In this document: piece after piece, positions 1 to 8,945 of the stretch
Numbering within the stretch: the first letter of the stretch is position 1
Layout of the letters: each line of letters begins with the position of its first letter
Assembly: GCA_025058735.1 (NCBI GenBank)
Contig: JANXDX010000027.1
Location: 1-60,355 of the forward strand
Length of the DNA: 60,355 nucleotides
Source: Archaeoglobaceae archaeon
Lineage (GTDB): Archaea; Halobacteriota; Archaeoglobi; Archaeoglobales; Archaeoglobaceae
Reading direction: 5' to 3'
Translations under genes and position numbers: made by a program
The notes under the pieces: model-generated
Databases searched by the model: none
Told to the model about the DNA's origin: nothing
Seen by the model: only the letters and a program-made list of their open reading frames with translations

Positions 1-894
1 AACTAGCATCTTCGCAGCTTCGATCAAGGTAAACATGTCTGCAAGCTTGAAAGCTATTGCCTGATGCTCGATAAGAGATTTTCCAAAGGCTTTCCTTTGC
101 TTAGCATAATCCAAAGCTCTCTCATAAGCTCCAATTGCTATTCCTAAGTGTAGAGCAGCAATCTTTACTCTACTTTCATTGAAAAATTGCATCAACTGAT
201 AAAATCCTTTATTCAGTTCACCTATTAAATTTTCTTTTGGAACTCTAACGTTTTTCAACAAAACTTCGCAAGTATCGTGACAGTTCATTCCCATTTTTTC
301 TATCTTTTTTGCCTGATATCCTTCTCTTTTTGTCTCAACTAAAAAAGCACTTATCCCTCTATGCGGTGGATCAACTTCAGAAGTCTTTGCAAGAACTACT
401 ATCCAATCTGCAACACTTCCATTTGTTATAAAAGTTTTTGTACCATTTATTACCCAGTGATCTTTTTCCAAAGACGCTCTACATCTCATAGCAGTTACAT
501 CTGTTCCACAGTCCGGCTCTGTTATTGCTATTCCAGATGGAGCTATACCTTTAACAACTACTGGGATGTAATTTTCTTTTTGTTCCTCACTTCCAAAACG
601 CATGAGCATGGGTATTCCGAGAACTGCTAGATCTATGCAGGAACCTATACTACTGTCAGCTCTGCAGAACTCTATACTGATCAAAGCTTCAGCTAGAGAA
701 TCCATCCCTGCTCCTCCATATTCTTCTGGAACACTAGCTCCAATGAAACCTAATTTAGCAGCTTTTCTAAATATATCCCACGGATACTCTTTTTTCTCAT
801 CGTACTCTTTTCCGTATGGCATTATTTCCTTTTCTGCAAATTCTCTAACAGCACTTTGAATCATCTTGTGTTCTTCATCAAGCTCAAAATTCAT
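1..894 (-). CDS. acyl-CoA dehydrogenase, partial (3' end outside the window)
   Basis: This FAD enzyme would oxidise an acyl-CoA to the 2-enoyl-CoA and pass electrons to an electron-transfer flavoprotein. The frame stays open for 298 codons to the window edge. It reads as the family from its first residues (MNFELDEEHKMIQ) through the substrate/FAD region (ITEPDCGTD, then WVINGTKTFITNG). The C-terminal part that normally carries the catalytic glutamate lies beyond the window. The ATG at 892-894 overlaps the DUF35 stop codon by 4 bp, so this is the last visible gene of the methylmalonyl-CoA operon. Its acyl chain preference cannot be read from the sequence. Confidence 0.93.
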   Translation of the reverse strand, partial: MNFELDEEHKMIQSAVREFAEKEIMPYGKEYDEKKEYPWDIFRKAAKLGFIGASVPEEYGGAGMDSLAEALISIEFCRADSSIGSCIDLAVLGIPMLMRFGSEEQKENYIPVVVKGIAPSGIAITEPDCGTDVTAMRCRASLEKDHWVINGTKTFITNGSVADWIVVLAKTSEVDPPHRGISAFLVETKREGYQAKKIEKMGMNCHDTCEVLLKNVRVPKENLIGELNKGFYQLMQFFNESRVKIAALHLGIAIGAYERALDYAKQRKAFGKSLIEHQAIAFKLADMFTLIEAAKMLV

Positions 895-1304
895 ACAGGT
901 CTCTCCAATTTAAACATTGGAACTACTCTTTTTTCCTTATCAGGATAGAAAGGCTCGTTTGGAAACTCTTTACCGTACACTCTAACTTCCATGTCTATCA
1001 AATGTTGTCCAAGCTTTTCAGCTTTTTCTGGATCTATCTCAAGTCTTCCCATTATGCAAGGTCCCTCCTCAAGTTCAACCATTGCTACAACGTAGGGAAC
1101 TTCTTTCTCATATCCAGCTGGGGCAACGTAGGTAGTTGTAAAACTCAAAATTCTTCCCTTTCCACTCAATTCAACTTTTACTAAATTTCTGCTACCACAG
1201 TTGTTACATGTAGCTTTTGGAGGGCATGTGTAACTTCCACAATCGTTACACTTCAAACCGATCAACTTTCCTTCAAGTAAAGCATTGAAAAAGTCTTTAA
1301 ACAT
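891..1304 (-). CDS. DUF35 OB-fold / zinc-ribbon acyl-CoA-binding protein
   Basis: A 137-residue protein with an N-terminal rubredoxin-like zinc ribbon (CNDCGSYTCPPKATCNNCGS, about residues 19-38) followed by an OB fold. Proteins of this family in archaea form complexes with thiolases and HMG-CoA synthase and channel acyl-CoA intermediates. The gene follows the thiolase gene directly: the ATG at 1304 is preceded by a GAGGTGA Shine-Dalgarno that contains the thiolase stop codon. This fits translational coupling and a thiolase-DUF35 complex. It has no catalytic motif of its own. Confidence 0.9.
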   Translation of the reverse strand: MFKDFFNALLEGKLIGLKCNDCGSYTCPPKATCNNCGSRNLVKVELSGKGRILSFTTTYVAPAGYEKEVPYVVAMVELEEGPCIMGRLEIDPEKAEKLGQHLIDMEVRVYGKEFPNEPFYPDKEKRVVPMFKLERPV

Positions 1305-1308
1305 TTTA

Positions 1309-2496
1309 TCACCTCTTGTGTATACTTAATATTATGTTAACCAACGTTGTAAAATCTCCTCCAAGTGTATCTGTCATAGCTGTTTCGACATTTTTCAGCT
1401 GATTGCAGTCAGCCTTTCCTCTAAGTTGCTTGACAACTGTATATACTTGAGAAACTCCAGTAGCTCCAACTGGATGACCTTTTCCTATGAGTCCACCGTC
1501 TGGATTTACCGGAAGTTCACCATCTAGAGAAGTGGCTCCATCGAGAGTAGCTTTCCAAGCTTCTCCATATTCAAAAAATCCCATAGCTTCCAGAGCAATT
1601 ATTTCAGCTATTGTAAAGCAGTCGTGCAGTTCAACAAAATCAACATCTTTAGGTGTAAGCTTAGCCTCTTTAAAAGCCATCTCTGCAGATCTCTTCCTTG
1701 ACAAGGCTTTTACCATTTCTTTTCCTTGTCTAAAAAGTGAACCTGCAGAAGCTTGTCCAGTTCCTAGGACATAGATAGGATCATCTATTACTTTCTCAGC
1801 TAAATCTGCAGAAGCAACTATCGCAGCAGCTCCACCATCTGTCATTGGACAGCAGTCGAGTAGAGTAATTGGTGAGCATATCATTCTAGAGTTCAAAACG
1901 TCTTCAACTTTTAAATTACCGTATTTTCCATAAAACTGTCCTTTTGGATTTGCGGCTCCATTTTTGTGATTTTTAATTGAAACGTAAGCCATAGCCTCTT
2001 TTAGCTTTTCCAGTGGAACCTCGTAAACTTTTGAATAAAGACGAGCTGCCAATGCAAAAACTCCTGGAAAAGTCAGGCCGGCGGTAATTTCATAAACTCC
2101 ATCTACTGCAGTAGCTAAAGCTCTAGTCCCTATCGCAGTTCCAGCGCTTAAAAGTCTTTCACTTCCACCTACAGCTACGCAATCGTAATGACCAGCAGCT
2201 ACAGCTTTAACAGCTTCTCTAAAAGCTACGCTGGATGACGCACAAGCTCCTTCAAATCTTATCGCCGGAATACCTTTCAATCCAACTTCGTCTGCCATGA
2301 AACCTGCAAGGTTTGCGGAGCCATCTGTCATCTCTCCAACGAAGTTTCCATAGTATATAGCTTCTATATCTTTCAATTCTATGTTTGAACTCTCAAATGC
2401 TTCAAAAAAAGCCTCTGCAAACAAATCTACTAGAGATCTGTTTGGATGTTTTCCAAACTTACTCATTCCTACTCCCAGAACTGCTACCTTTCTCAT
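1309..2496 (-). CDS. thiolase-family acyltransferase (archaeal / SCP-x type)
   Basis: Predicted to make or cleave a 3-ketoacyl-CoA such as acetoacetyl-CoA or a C5 homologue. The nucleophilic cysteine is in the GACASSS motif and the catalytic histidine in GKGHPVGATG. As in other archaeal and SCP-x-like thiolases, the second cysteine of bacterial thiolases is absent from the C-terminal GG motif (TLGGDFTT). The start is placed at ATG 2496 because a strong GGAGGTG at 2501-2507 precedes it; a longer reading to 2526 would run into the adenosyltransferase gene. DUF35 and acyl-CoA dehydrogenase genes follow in the same operon. Confidence 0.9.
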   Translation of the reverse strand: MRKVAVLGVGMSKFGKHPNRSLVDLFAEAFFEAFESSNIELKDIEAIYYGNFVGEMTDGSANLAGFMADEVGLKGIPAIRFEGACASSSVAFREAVKAVAAGHYDCVAVGGSERLLSAGTAIGTRALATAVDGVYEITAGLTFPGVFALAARLYSKVYEVPLEKLKEAMAYVSIKNHKNGAANPKGQFYGKYGNLKVEDVLNSRMICSPITLLDCCPMTDGGAAAIVASADLAEKVIDDPIYVLGTGQASAGSLFRQGKEMVKALSRKRSAEMAFKEAKLTPKDVDFVELHDCFTIAEIIALEAMGFFEYGEAWKATLDGATSLDGELPVNPDGGLIGKGHPVGATGVSQVYTVVKQLRGKADCNQLKNVETAMTDTLGGDFTTLVNIILSIHKR

Positions 2497-2497
2497 A

Positions 2498-2974
2498 CTA
2501 CACCTCCTCAAACTCCTCTCCTTCAAACAAAATAAGCAGGTAAAGTAGATAACCTAACTTGTTCAACCAGTCGACCAAATTTTTGTTTACGAAACCTTCA
2601 AAGTGAGCATCAACTACAACTCTCTCAGCTCTCCTAACTATCGTTCTTGCAACACTCAAAAAAGCTGTAACATCATCTTTTTCCAGTATCAAAAATTTTT
2701 TTGGAATTTCGACAGACTTTTCAAGCTTTGAAATTTGCTCATCTAGAAATTTCAAATTCTCATCGTCAAATCCATCATACCCAGCGACGTGTGCACAGGC
2801 TTTCGAAAAAGACTTTTGAACGATTCTTAAAATCTCTTTTGTCTCATTTTTTTTTGAGAAAACTCTAGCTAAACCTATGAATGCGTTTGCCTCATCTAGA
2901 GTTCCTAAGGCGTGAGCAACTTTACTACTTTTAGCAACTTTTTTACTGGTCCAAGTAAAAGAGCTATCTTTCAT
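2498..2974 (-). CDS. ATP:cob(I)alamin adenosyltransferase, PduO type
   Basis: Makes adenosylcobalamin, the cofactor of the adjacent methylmalonyl-CoA mutase. The 158-residue protein shows the PduO-type pattern: an N-terminal basic/Ser segment, [16 protein letters not shown] near residue 23, and the ATP/corrin-binding helix [13 protein letters not shown] near residue 108. The C-terminal [12 protein letters not shown] matches the usual N-x-LSDxLF segment only loosely. It is somewhat short for the family, so PduO membership rests on these motifs plus operon context. The ATG at 2974 overlaps the end of meaB by 11 bp. Confidence 0.8.
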   Translation of the reverse strand: MKDSSFTWTSKKVAKSSKVAHALGTLDEANAFIGLARVFSKKNETKEILRIVQKSFSKACAHVAGYDGFDDENLKFLDEQISKLEKSVEIPKKFLILEKDDVTAFLSVARTIVRRAERVVVDAHFEGFVNKNLVDWLNKLGYLLYLLILFEGEEFEEV

Positions 2975-3995
2975 AGCAGAGCTTGGAAATAATTTCTTCT
3001 GCTACAGTGTAAGGATCTTTTTTGTTTTCAACTATCTCTTTCAAAATTTCCGTGTAGTTGAACTTCTTCTTTATCAAGTTTTTGATCTCTCCGAGTATAA
3101 TTTCTTCAAGTTCAATTTTTGCTCTGCTACTTCTTCTCTTTAAAAGTCCACCGCTCTTTCTCTGATACTCGTAATGCTTTTCTATTGAATCTGCAAGTTC
3201 GGAAATTCCAACTCCTCTGTCAGCTATTGTTGTATGTATCGGTGGAACCCAGTGGTTTGAAACTTTAAATATCTCACCGCTTAAAACTCTAGCTTCATCT
3301 GCGTGTGTCAAAGTGCTCAAAGTCTGTACAACTTCTTCGCTCATCATAACCATCGATCTCAACCAGCGTACGGTCTTCTCAACACCTTCAAGGTCGGCTT
3401 TGTTCACAACGAATATATCTGCTATCTCTAGAATTCCAGCTTTGCTAAGCTGTATATCGTCTCCAACTTCTGGCATCAGAATAACAACCACTGTGTCTGC
3501 CACTTTTACTATATCAACTTCTCCCTGCCCAGCTCCAACTGTTTCAACAAAAATTATGTCGAATCCATAAGCATCTAAAATTTTTACAACATCTCCAGTT
3601 TTAGCTGCTAACCCTCCAGCTCTTCCCCTTGAACTCATGCTTCTAAAGAATACCCCAGGATCTACCCAGAGTTGTTTGTTTGCATCAAATCCTTCCATCC
3701 TTAGCCTATCTCCAAGTAAAGCTCCTCCCGTAAAAGGAGATCCAGGATCAACTGCTACTATTCCAACCATCTTTCCTCTTTTTCTAAACTCCTCGGTAAG
3801 TTTACTCATTATTGTACTTTTTCCAACCCCTGGAAATCCAGTTAAACCTATCACATGTGCTCTTCCAGTTCTGCTGTGTATAGCTTTCAGTATCTCTTTA
3901 CTTCCAGGAAGCTCGTTTTCAACGTAAGTTATAGCTCTAGCTAGAGCTCTTCTATTTTTAGAAAAAATTCCATTGACAATTTCGTCAACGTTCAT
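2964..3995 (-). CDS. meaB: MeaB/ArgK-type G3E GTPase, chaperone of methylmalonyl-CoA mutase
   Basis: A P-loop GTPase that gates adenosylcobalamin loading and protects methylmalonyl-CoA mutase from inactivation. Its 343 residues include Walker [10 protein letters not shown] at about residues 53-61, the [13 protein letters not shown] segment typical of the family, the [13 protein letters not shown] switch and the NKADL guanine-recognition motif. The ATG at 3995 overlaps the end of the B12-binding subunit gene by 11 bp. Order and function agree: mutase subunits, chaperone, then cofactor-making adenosyltransferase. Confidence 0.94.
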   Translation of the reverse strand: MNVDEIVNGIFSKNRRALARAITYVENELPGSKEILKAIHSRTGRAHVIGLTGFPGVGKSTIMSKLTEEFRKRGKMVGIVAVDPGSPFTGGALLGDRLRMEGFDANKQLWVDPGVFFRSMSSRGRAGGLAAKTGDVVKILDAYGFDIIFVETVGAGQGEVDIVKVADTVVVILMPEVGDDIQLSKAGILEIADIFVVNKADLEGVEKTVRWLRSMVMMSEEVVQTLSTLTHADEARVLSGEIFKVSNHWVPPIHTTIADRGVGISELADSIEKHYEYQRKSGGLLKRRSSRAKIELEEIILGEIKNLIKKKFNYTEILKEIVENKKDPYTVAEEIISKLCYER

Positions 3996-4413
3996 TTATA
4001 CTACCTTTTTTCTTTTTTAAATTTTCCCTTATATATTCGATTATTGTACTTATCGGTGTTCCAGGAATAAATATCTCATCAACTCCAAGCTCTTTCAGCT
4101 TAGGTATGTCATCGTTTGGAATTATCCCTCCAACCAATATCAACATCTCTTCAGGTTTTCCACCGTACTCTTTTATGTACTGTATTGTTTTAGGTACCAA
4201 GGTCATGTGCGCACCGCTGTGCAAACTTATCCCTACGACGTCGGCATCTTCATCAACTGCAGCTCTTGCAACTTCTTGAGGAGTCCTGTGAAGACCTGTA
4301 TATATTACTTCAAAACCTGCATCTCTTAGAAACCTTGCAAGAACTTTTACACCTCTGTCATGACCATCCAAGCCTACCTTAGCTAAAACAACTCTTATTT
4401 TCTTCTCTTCCAT
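3985..4413 (-). CDS. methylmalonyl-CoA mutase, B12-binding (C-terminal) subunit
   Basis: A stand-alone cobalamin-binding domain of 142 residues. It carries the lower-ligand motif D-x-H-x-x-G as DGHDRG (D16, H18, G21), followed by the expected SLHSG loop and a GG(I)IP loop. In archaea the mutase is commonly split into this subunit and a separate TIM-barrel subunit, as here. The gene begins 10 bp after the large-subunit stop codon and overlaps meaB. Confidence 0.95.
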   Translation of the reverse strand: MEEKKIRVVLAKVGLDGHDRGVKVLARFLRDAGFEVIYTGLHRTPQEVARAAVDEDADVVGISLHSGAHMTLVPKTIQYIKEYGGKPEEMLILVGGIIPNDDIPKLKELGVDEIFIPGTPISTIIEYIRENLKKKKGSINER

Positions 4414-4423
4414 ACTTTACACC

Positions 4424-6121
4424 TTAAACTATTATCGGTTTTCTGTAAGTTCCATGAACTTTCTTTAAAGTACCTATTATCTCTCCAACTGTAGCGTAAT
4501 TTTTAACTGCTTCAAACACTGCAGGCATGATGTTTTCGTTGTTTTCTGCAGCGCTTTTTATCCAATCTAGAGCTTCTTTTACAGAGGAGTTATCTCTTTC
4601 AGCTTTTATCTTTCTCAATCTCTCAATTTGTCTTCTTTGAACTTCTGGATCAACTTTTAGAATCGGTATCTTCAACTCTTCCTCTATTGTAAACTTGTTG
4701 ACTCCAACTATAAACCTCTTCCCCTCCTCAACTTCTCTCTGATACTTTGCAGCTGCATTTGAAATCTCTTTTACAAAGAAGCCGTTTTCAATTCCCTTAA
4801 GAACACCTCTTAGCATGCTTCCTCCACCCATCTTCTTGATTTGTTCGATGTACTTCCATGCAAGTTCTTCCATCTTGTTTGTCAACCATTCTACGTACCA
4901 GCTTCCGCCTAGAGGATCTACAACACTTGTAACTCCACTTTCATATGCTATTATCTGCTGAGTCCTCAAAGCTACTCTAACAGCCTCCTCACTTGGTAAA
5001 GCCCAAGCTTCATCGAAGCTGTTTGTATGCAAGCTCTGACAACCTCCAAGAACTGCTGCTAGAGCTTGAATAGTAGTCCTTATTATGTTGTTCAAAGGTT
5101 GCTGGGCAGTTAAAGAACAACCTGCAGTTTGAACGTGGAACTTCATCCACCAAGATCTTGGATTCTTAGCTCCATATATGTCACGCATAATCTTTGCCCA
5201 CATTCTTCTTGCTGCTCTGAACTTTGCAACTTCTTCGAAGAAATCGTTGTGAGAGTTGAAGAAGAAACTGAGTTGTGGAGCAAGTTTATCTATATCTATC
5301 CCCCTCTCAATAGCAGCTTCAACGTAAGCCATCCCGTCTGCGATCGTAAAAGCTAACTCTTGAACTGCTGTAGAGCCAGCTTCTCTTATATGGTAACCTG
5401 AAATGCTTATCAGGTTGAACTTTGGAACATTCTCAACTCCCCATTCAAATATATCGACTATAATTTTAACTGAAGGTTCTGGGGGTAGAACTAAAGTGTT
5501 TTGAGCGTGAAATTCTTTAAGCATATCGTTCTGAATTGTACCTCTTATCTCTTCTCTAGGAACTCCTTGCATATCTGCTATAGCTGTGTACATGGCAAGT
5601 ATTATTCCAGCTGGTGGATTTATCGTGAAAGAAGTTGAGATCTTATCTAGAGGAATGCCGTCAAACAGGATCTCAAAATCTTTTAAGGTATCAACTGCAA
5701 CTCCAACTTTTCCAACTTCTCCGTCTGCAAGTGGGTCGTCGCTGTCCAAACCCATCAAAGTTGGAAAGTCGAAAGCTGTACTCAATCCAGTCTCTCCTTC
5801 CCTTAAAAGCATCTTCCATCTTTTATTTGTATCTTCTGCAGTTCCAAATCCTGAGAACATCCTCATCGTCCAAAGTCTTCCTCTGTACATGTTTGGATAG
5901 ACTCCTCTAGTAAATGGAAACTCTCCTGGATATCCTATATCTCTTAGAAAATCTGTGTGAGCAACATCGCTTGGATCGTAGATAGCTTTCAATTCAATTC
6001 CGGACAGAGACTCAAACCCTTCATCTTTAGCCTTCGTCTTTTTGAGCCAATCTTTATAACATTTTTCTTCCCATTCTCTTCTTTTGGCTTCTATTTCTAA
6101 CATTTCATCTTTTTCCATCAT
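4424..6121 (-). CDS. methylmalonyl-CoA mutase, large TIM-barrel subunit
   Basis: Interconverts (R)-methylmalonyl-CoA and succinyl-CoA with adenosylcobalamin. The 565-residue chain contains family signatures: YPNMYRGRLWTMRMFSGFG, TAFDFPTLMG, the SISGYHIREAGS stretch near the active site, and HNDFFEEVAKFRAARRMWA. It ends before the B12 domain, which is encoded by the next gene. ATG codons at 6121 and 6118 and a TTG at 6124 are all possible starts. A TATA-like box at 6141-6150 would start transcription close to 6119-6121, so the mRNA is probably leaderless. No epimerase gene is visible in this operon. Confidence 0.95.
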   Translation of the reverse strand: MMEKDEMLEIEAKRREWEEKCYKDWLKKTKAKDEGFESLSGIELKAIYDPSDVAHTDFLRDIGYPGEFPFTRGVYPNMYRGRLWTMRMFSGFGTAEDTNKRWKMLLREGETGLSTAFDFPTLMGLDSDDPLADGEVGKVGVAVDTLKDFEILFDGIPLDKISTSFTINPPAGIILAMYTAIADMQGVPREEIRGTIQNDMLKEFHAQNTLVLPPEPSVKIIVDIFEWGVENVPKFNLISISGYHIREAGSTAVQELAFTIADGMAYVEAAIERGIDIDKLAPQLSFFFNSHNDFFEEVAKFRAARRMWAKIMRDIYGAKNPRSWWMKFHVQTAGCSLTAQQPLNNIIRTTIQALAAVLGGCQSLHTNSFDEAWALPSEEAVRVALRTQQIIAYESGVTSVVDPLGGSWYVEWLTNKMEELAWKYIEQIKKMGGGSMLRGVLKGIENGFFVKEISNAAAKYQREVEEGKRFIVGVNKFTIEEELKIPILKVDPEVQRRQIERLRKIKAERDNSSVKEALDWIKSAAENNENIMPAVFEAVKNYATVGEIIGTLKKVHGTYRKPIIV

Positions 6122-6140
6122 CAAGAAATTCGATCTTAAG

Positions 6141-6150
6141 TATTAAAAAA
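6141..6150 (-). promoter_or_regulatory. TATA-like box of the methylmalonyl-CoA operon
   Basis: The minus strand reads TTTTTTAATA here. Its centre is about 25 bp before the ATG codons of the mutase large subunit, the normal archaeal TATA-to-start distance for a leaderless transcript. No activator or operator repeat was recognised beside it. Confidence 0.5.
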
Positions 6151-6539
6151 TTTGTCGATTTTTCCCTCAACGACATGTAACTTCAATAAAAGTGACATTC
6201 TAGTGAATTATTTCTTTGATACAACTTACCGCTGAACAGAACTTAAAAGTGCTGGAGTGCATAAAAATGAAAAGTTTAGCTATTGACTTTTAGAAAAATT
6301 GCTGGCTAAATTTTTTAATTATATAGTTCTAGGCTCTAATCTCAGGTACTACTTTTAAAATAAAAGGGCGAATCCCTACGAAATTTTAGAACTCATAAAC
6401 TAACAAAGAGCTCAAAACATCCTTAGCTTTGGATCAAACTACTATGCTTTTTTATCTATGTGATAGTATAATAAGTCTAAATTTCCCTTCCCTTTCTCAG
6501 CCCTTTCAGTATATTACTTTCGCATTTCTCAAGTTACAA

Positions 6540-6611
6540 ACTAGTGGTGAAAGTTGTTGAGACCGGGCGATCTTTCAGTTCGGAGCTGAAAAATACTCAA
6601 CGACCATAGTT
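6540..6611 (+). ncRNA. candidate structured small RNA
   Basis: A GC-richer island inside the AT-rich stretch folds as a nested rod. GTTGTTGAG (6553-6561) pairs with CTCAACGAC (6596-6604), with one G-T pair. Inside it TTTCAG (6573-6578) pairs perfectly with CTGAAA (6586-6591) around a 7-base loop. Outside it ACTA-g-TGGT (6540-6548) can pair with ACCATAGT (6603-6610), competing with the end of the middle stem. A TATA-like sequence at 6509-6517 sits about 26 bp before 6540, and a T-rich tract follows. No H/ACA or C/D box set could be assigned with confidence. Strand is inferred from the TATA position. Confidence 0.45.
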
Positions 6612-7386
6612 CATCGTTTCTTTCCATTATTGTCTTCATATTCTCTATTTTATTCAACGGCAAAACACTGCACACTTTACTTTTCTACAGTGTTGCTTCA
6701 GGTTATATGAGTAGTCGTCTTTTCATTTTTTAAGTTTTTACAAGTAGAGTACCGATATTAAATTCAAAAGCTTACTCCTCTATGATGCTGTAATGTTTTT
6801 TGAAAAACTTAATCTCTTCCAATTTTTTAATAATTGTAAAAAGTTAAAAAGCTTTCAACCGTTTCTCTACTTTAAATTCCTTAAAGAAGTACTGATACTA
6901 GCTATTTCTTATTCGAAAGGAAAGATGTAGCTTCTCAACCTATCAAAGCTTGAGCTGTTGAATTTTTATTTGGTAGCTAAGCTTTCTATCTCACACTTCA
7001 CATTTAAAAGTCATTGAAAATTTCGAGCTTTTTTGGTAGCCTTGAAAACTCAGAATAACTTTCCTTCAAACAAAAAACCGACTCTTTTCCTAAAAGTTCT
7101 ATTAAAGCTTTTTATGTCTTGAAATTCTCTTACCTTAAATCTATTTTTCAAAATATTAATGATTTTTAAAATCTATTCTCTTATCGATTAATTAAGCTCT
7201 TTAACCTCTTCATAAACTCAAATCTGCTAAAATTATTAGATCTTACTCTTTTATTTTGGAAATTGAAAATTAATTTTTTCTATCTACTTTTCAATTCTAA
7301 CGTTCCACTGAATAACGTAAATCGTTCCATTTTCTTTTTCATCTTCCTCTGTTGTATAAAATTGGACAAATCAATTTTTAATTAGA

Positions 7387-7469
7387 TGCGGGGGGAGGGA
7401 TTCGAACCCTCGAACCCCTACGGGACTGGACCCTCAATCCAGCGCCTTTGTCCACTCGGCAACCCCCGC
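7387..7469 (-). tRNA. tRNA-Leu (anticodon GAG)
   Basis: Read on the minus strand this 83-base gene has a 7-bp acceptor stem (GCGGGGG with CCCCCGC), an anticodon stem CTGGA/TCCAG around loop TTGAGGG, a long variable arm with a CCC-GTA-GGG hairpin and a T-arm loop TTCGAAT. The long variable arm and the GAG anticodon identify a type II leucine tRNA. The discriminator base is A. Confidence 0.96.
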
Positions 7470-7584
7470 TTGATCGATAGTTCTGAAGCGCAATATTTGT
7501 TTTTTGGTAACCCCTTATTTAAAATTTTAAATAATGTTATTTTTAAACCATCTCGCAGGATTTATCTTTAGTGCAACTTCTCTT

Positions 7585-8181
7585 ATGAAGCTCAGATCTA
7601 GAGGTTGCAACGTCTACTTATTAGAGAGCGAAAAACACGCATACTTGATCGACACTGGAACTGATGCAGAAGTTGTTGTTAAGCAGATAGGTGAACTCGA
7701 TGGTATAGTAATCACTCATGCTCACTTCGATCACTTTGCCGCTGCTTATAAAATTCAGAGACACTTTGGATGTCCAGTTTATATTCATCCAGAAGATGAA
7801 CCTTTTATTTTGGGCGAAAAGGAGTTCATTTACAGTGGTTTTTTAGGTTTCATAGCTAAAACTTTTGAAAAACTCTTCAAATTTAGACCGCCGGAAAATG
7901 TTAAAAATGTTTTTGAGTTGAAAGATCTTGAAATCGTACATAGCCCAGGCCATACTCCTGGAAGTATATGTATTTTGAAAGATGAAAAACTTTTTTGCGG
8001 AGATCTTTTGCGAGGAAACGATAAACTAAAACTTTCCCTCAAGAATTTTTGTTACAACTATGAAGAATACTTGAGATCTGTAAAAATGATTATAAATTAT
8101 AATTTTAAAATTATTTTACCAGGTCATGGAAAAATTACTAAAAGAGCTAAATTGGAGGAGTTGTTGGAAAAGATACCTTGA
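7585..8181 (+). CDS. metallo-beta-lactamase-fold hydrolase
   Basis: A 198-residue zinc hydrolase of the glyoxalase II-like branch. The metal ligands are visible as THAHFDH, then HSPGHTPGS, GDLL and LPGHGK near the C terminus. The start is placed at ATG 7585 because MKLRSRGCNVYLLES begins the first beta strand of the fold; the upstream codons resemble non-coding AT-rich sequence. TATA-like sequence lies near 7519-7538. The substrate cannot be deduced; a thioesterase or hydroxyacylglutathione-like reaction is possible. It converges with the pilin-like cluster. Confidence 0.88.
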   Translation: MKLRSRGCNVYLLESEKHAYLIDTGTDAEVVVKQIGELDGIVITHAHFDHFAAAYKIQRHFGCPVYIHPEDEPFILGEKEFIYSGFLGFIAKTFEKLFKFRPPENVKNVFELKDLEIVHSPGHTPGSICILKDEKLFCGDLLRGNDKLKLSLKNFCYNYEEYLRSVKMIINYNFKIILPGHGKITKRAKLEELLEKIP

Positions 8182-8183
8182 CA

Positions 8184-8945
8184 TCATACCGTAACTTTGT
8201 ACTTTACATCGACATCTAGTACTATCAAAACTAGTTTGTCAAAAGGTATCTCTGCTCTAACCACCTCTCCAGGTTCTGGCCTTTTTTTTGGAACAACTGA
8301 GGCTTCAAGTATGTTTAGATATTCCCACCATCTATCTGAGAACTGTGAGTTTTCTATTTCTAAAATTAGAGTTCCAGGTTCTTCAACAAGTACTGATCCG
8401 TTGACTTTTGAACTAAAGATCAGCTTCACAGCACCTAAACCACTTACAGATAAGTTTCCATGTATTCTGTAAATGATTACTGTTAAAACTTTGTGATAAC
8501 TTCCCGGAACACCTTGTACTTCTACTTTCTGAATGAATATTCTTGGATCAACTGTTGTTCTTTTGTATCTAAAGTAGTTTTCGTAGACTGCACCATTTTC
8601 TATGGAAACTGTAAAATCACCGTATTCAAAGATCAAAGATCCTATGAAATCCTCCAAAAAAACGTGATCGTCGATCTTGATCATTACCTTAGGTTCTGGA
8701 GATAGATAAAGTTTTCCACCTTGGATCTCTAGCTGTATAGTTTGCAGAGGGGCACCACCGTAGGCTGAAAGGAAAAATATGTTCTGTATCCTCTTGAAAC
8801 TCTCTCTAAGCCCTTCTATTTTGTTTTTATCTGAGACATCTTTTATCGTCATAGAAACTTGGACTAGAGCGTAAGTTATCGAGACCATGACAATTCCTAA
8901 GATGAACATGTAACTTGTTACTTCTGAGACAGCTTTGCTGTTCAT
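8184..8945 (-). CDS. pilin-like surface protein (SEV type N terminus)
   Basis: A 253-residue protein that begins MNSKAVSEVTSYMFILGIVMV. A short basic segment is followed by a hydrophobic helix and a long beta-rich exported domain. The K-A-V-S-E-V start resembles class III signal peptides of archaeal type IV pilin-like proteins and of haloarchaeal families in similar clusters. The ATG at 8945 overlaps the stop of the preceding gene (ATGA). It is the last gene of the six-gene cassette. The biological structure formed is unknown. Confidence 0.75.
   Translation of the reverse strand: MNSKAVSEVTSYMFILGIVMVSITYALVQVSMTIKDVSDKNKIEGLRESFKRIQNIFFLSAYGGAPLQTIQLEIQGGKLYLSPEPKVMIKIDDHVFLEDFIGSLIFEYGDFTVSIENGAVYENYFRYKRTTVDPRIFIQKVEVQGVPGSYHKVLTVIIYRIHGNLSVSGLGAVKLIFSSKVNGSVLVEEPGTLILEIENSQFSDRWWEYLNILEASVVPKKRPEPGEVVRAEIPFDKLVLIVLDVDVKYKVTV

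Larger units (their letters stand above)
6122..7386. other. 1.27-kb AT-rich stretch without a convincing gene
   Basis: No long open frame is present on either strand. It lies between the divergent start of the mutase operon and the 3' end of tRNA-Leu. The plus strand is T-rich, with many stops in all frames. The only clear islands are the structured-RNA candidate at 6540-6611 and a short protein-like frame close to the tRNA (7284-7372, minus), which has no start codon. It may hold an RNA gene, a decayed gene or the remains of an element that entered at the tRNA; none of these is proven. Confidence 0.5.

Noticed and set aside
361-630. Plus-strand frames inside the acyl-CoA dehydrogenase and many similar antisense frames
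   Set aside because: They lie opposite well-supported genes, have skewed composition and show no family features.
7284-7372. Protein-like 26-28 codon frame on the minus strand beside tRNA-Leu
   Set aside because: It reads plausibly as a C-terminal peptide but has a stop just upstream and no start codon. Too short to claim as a gene or pseudogene; mentioned only as context of the gene-free stretch.
7386-7571. 61-codon plus-strand frame over tRNA-Leu
   Set aside because: It is the antisense of the tRNA followed by AT-rich sequence, with no family features. The tRNA explains the conserved bases.
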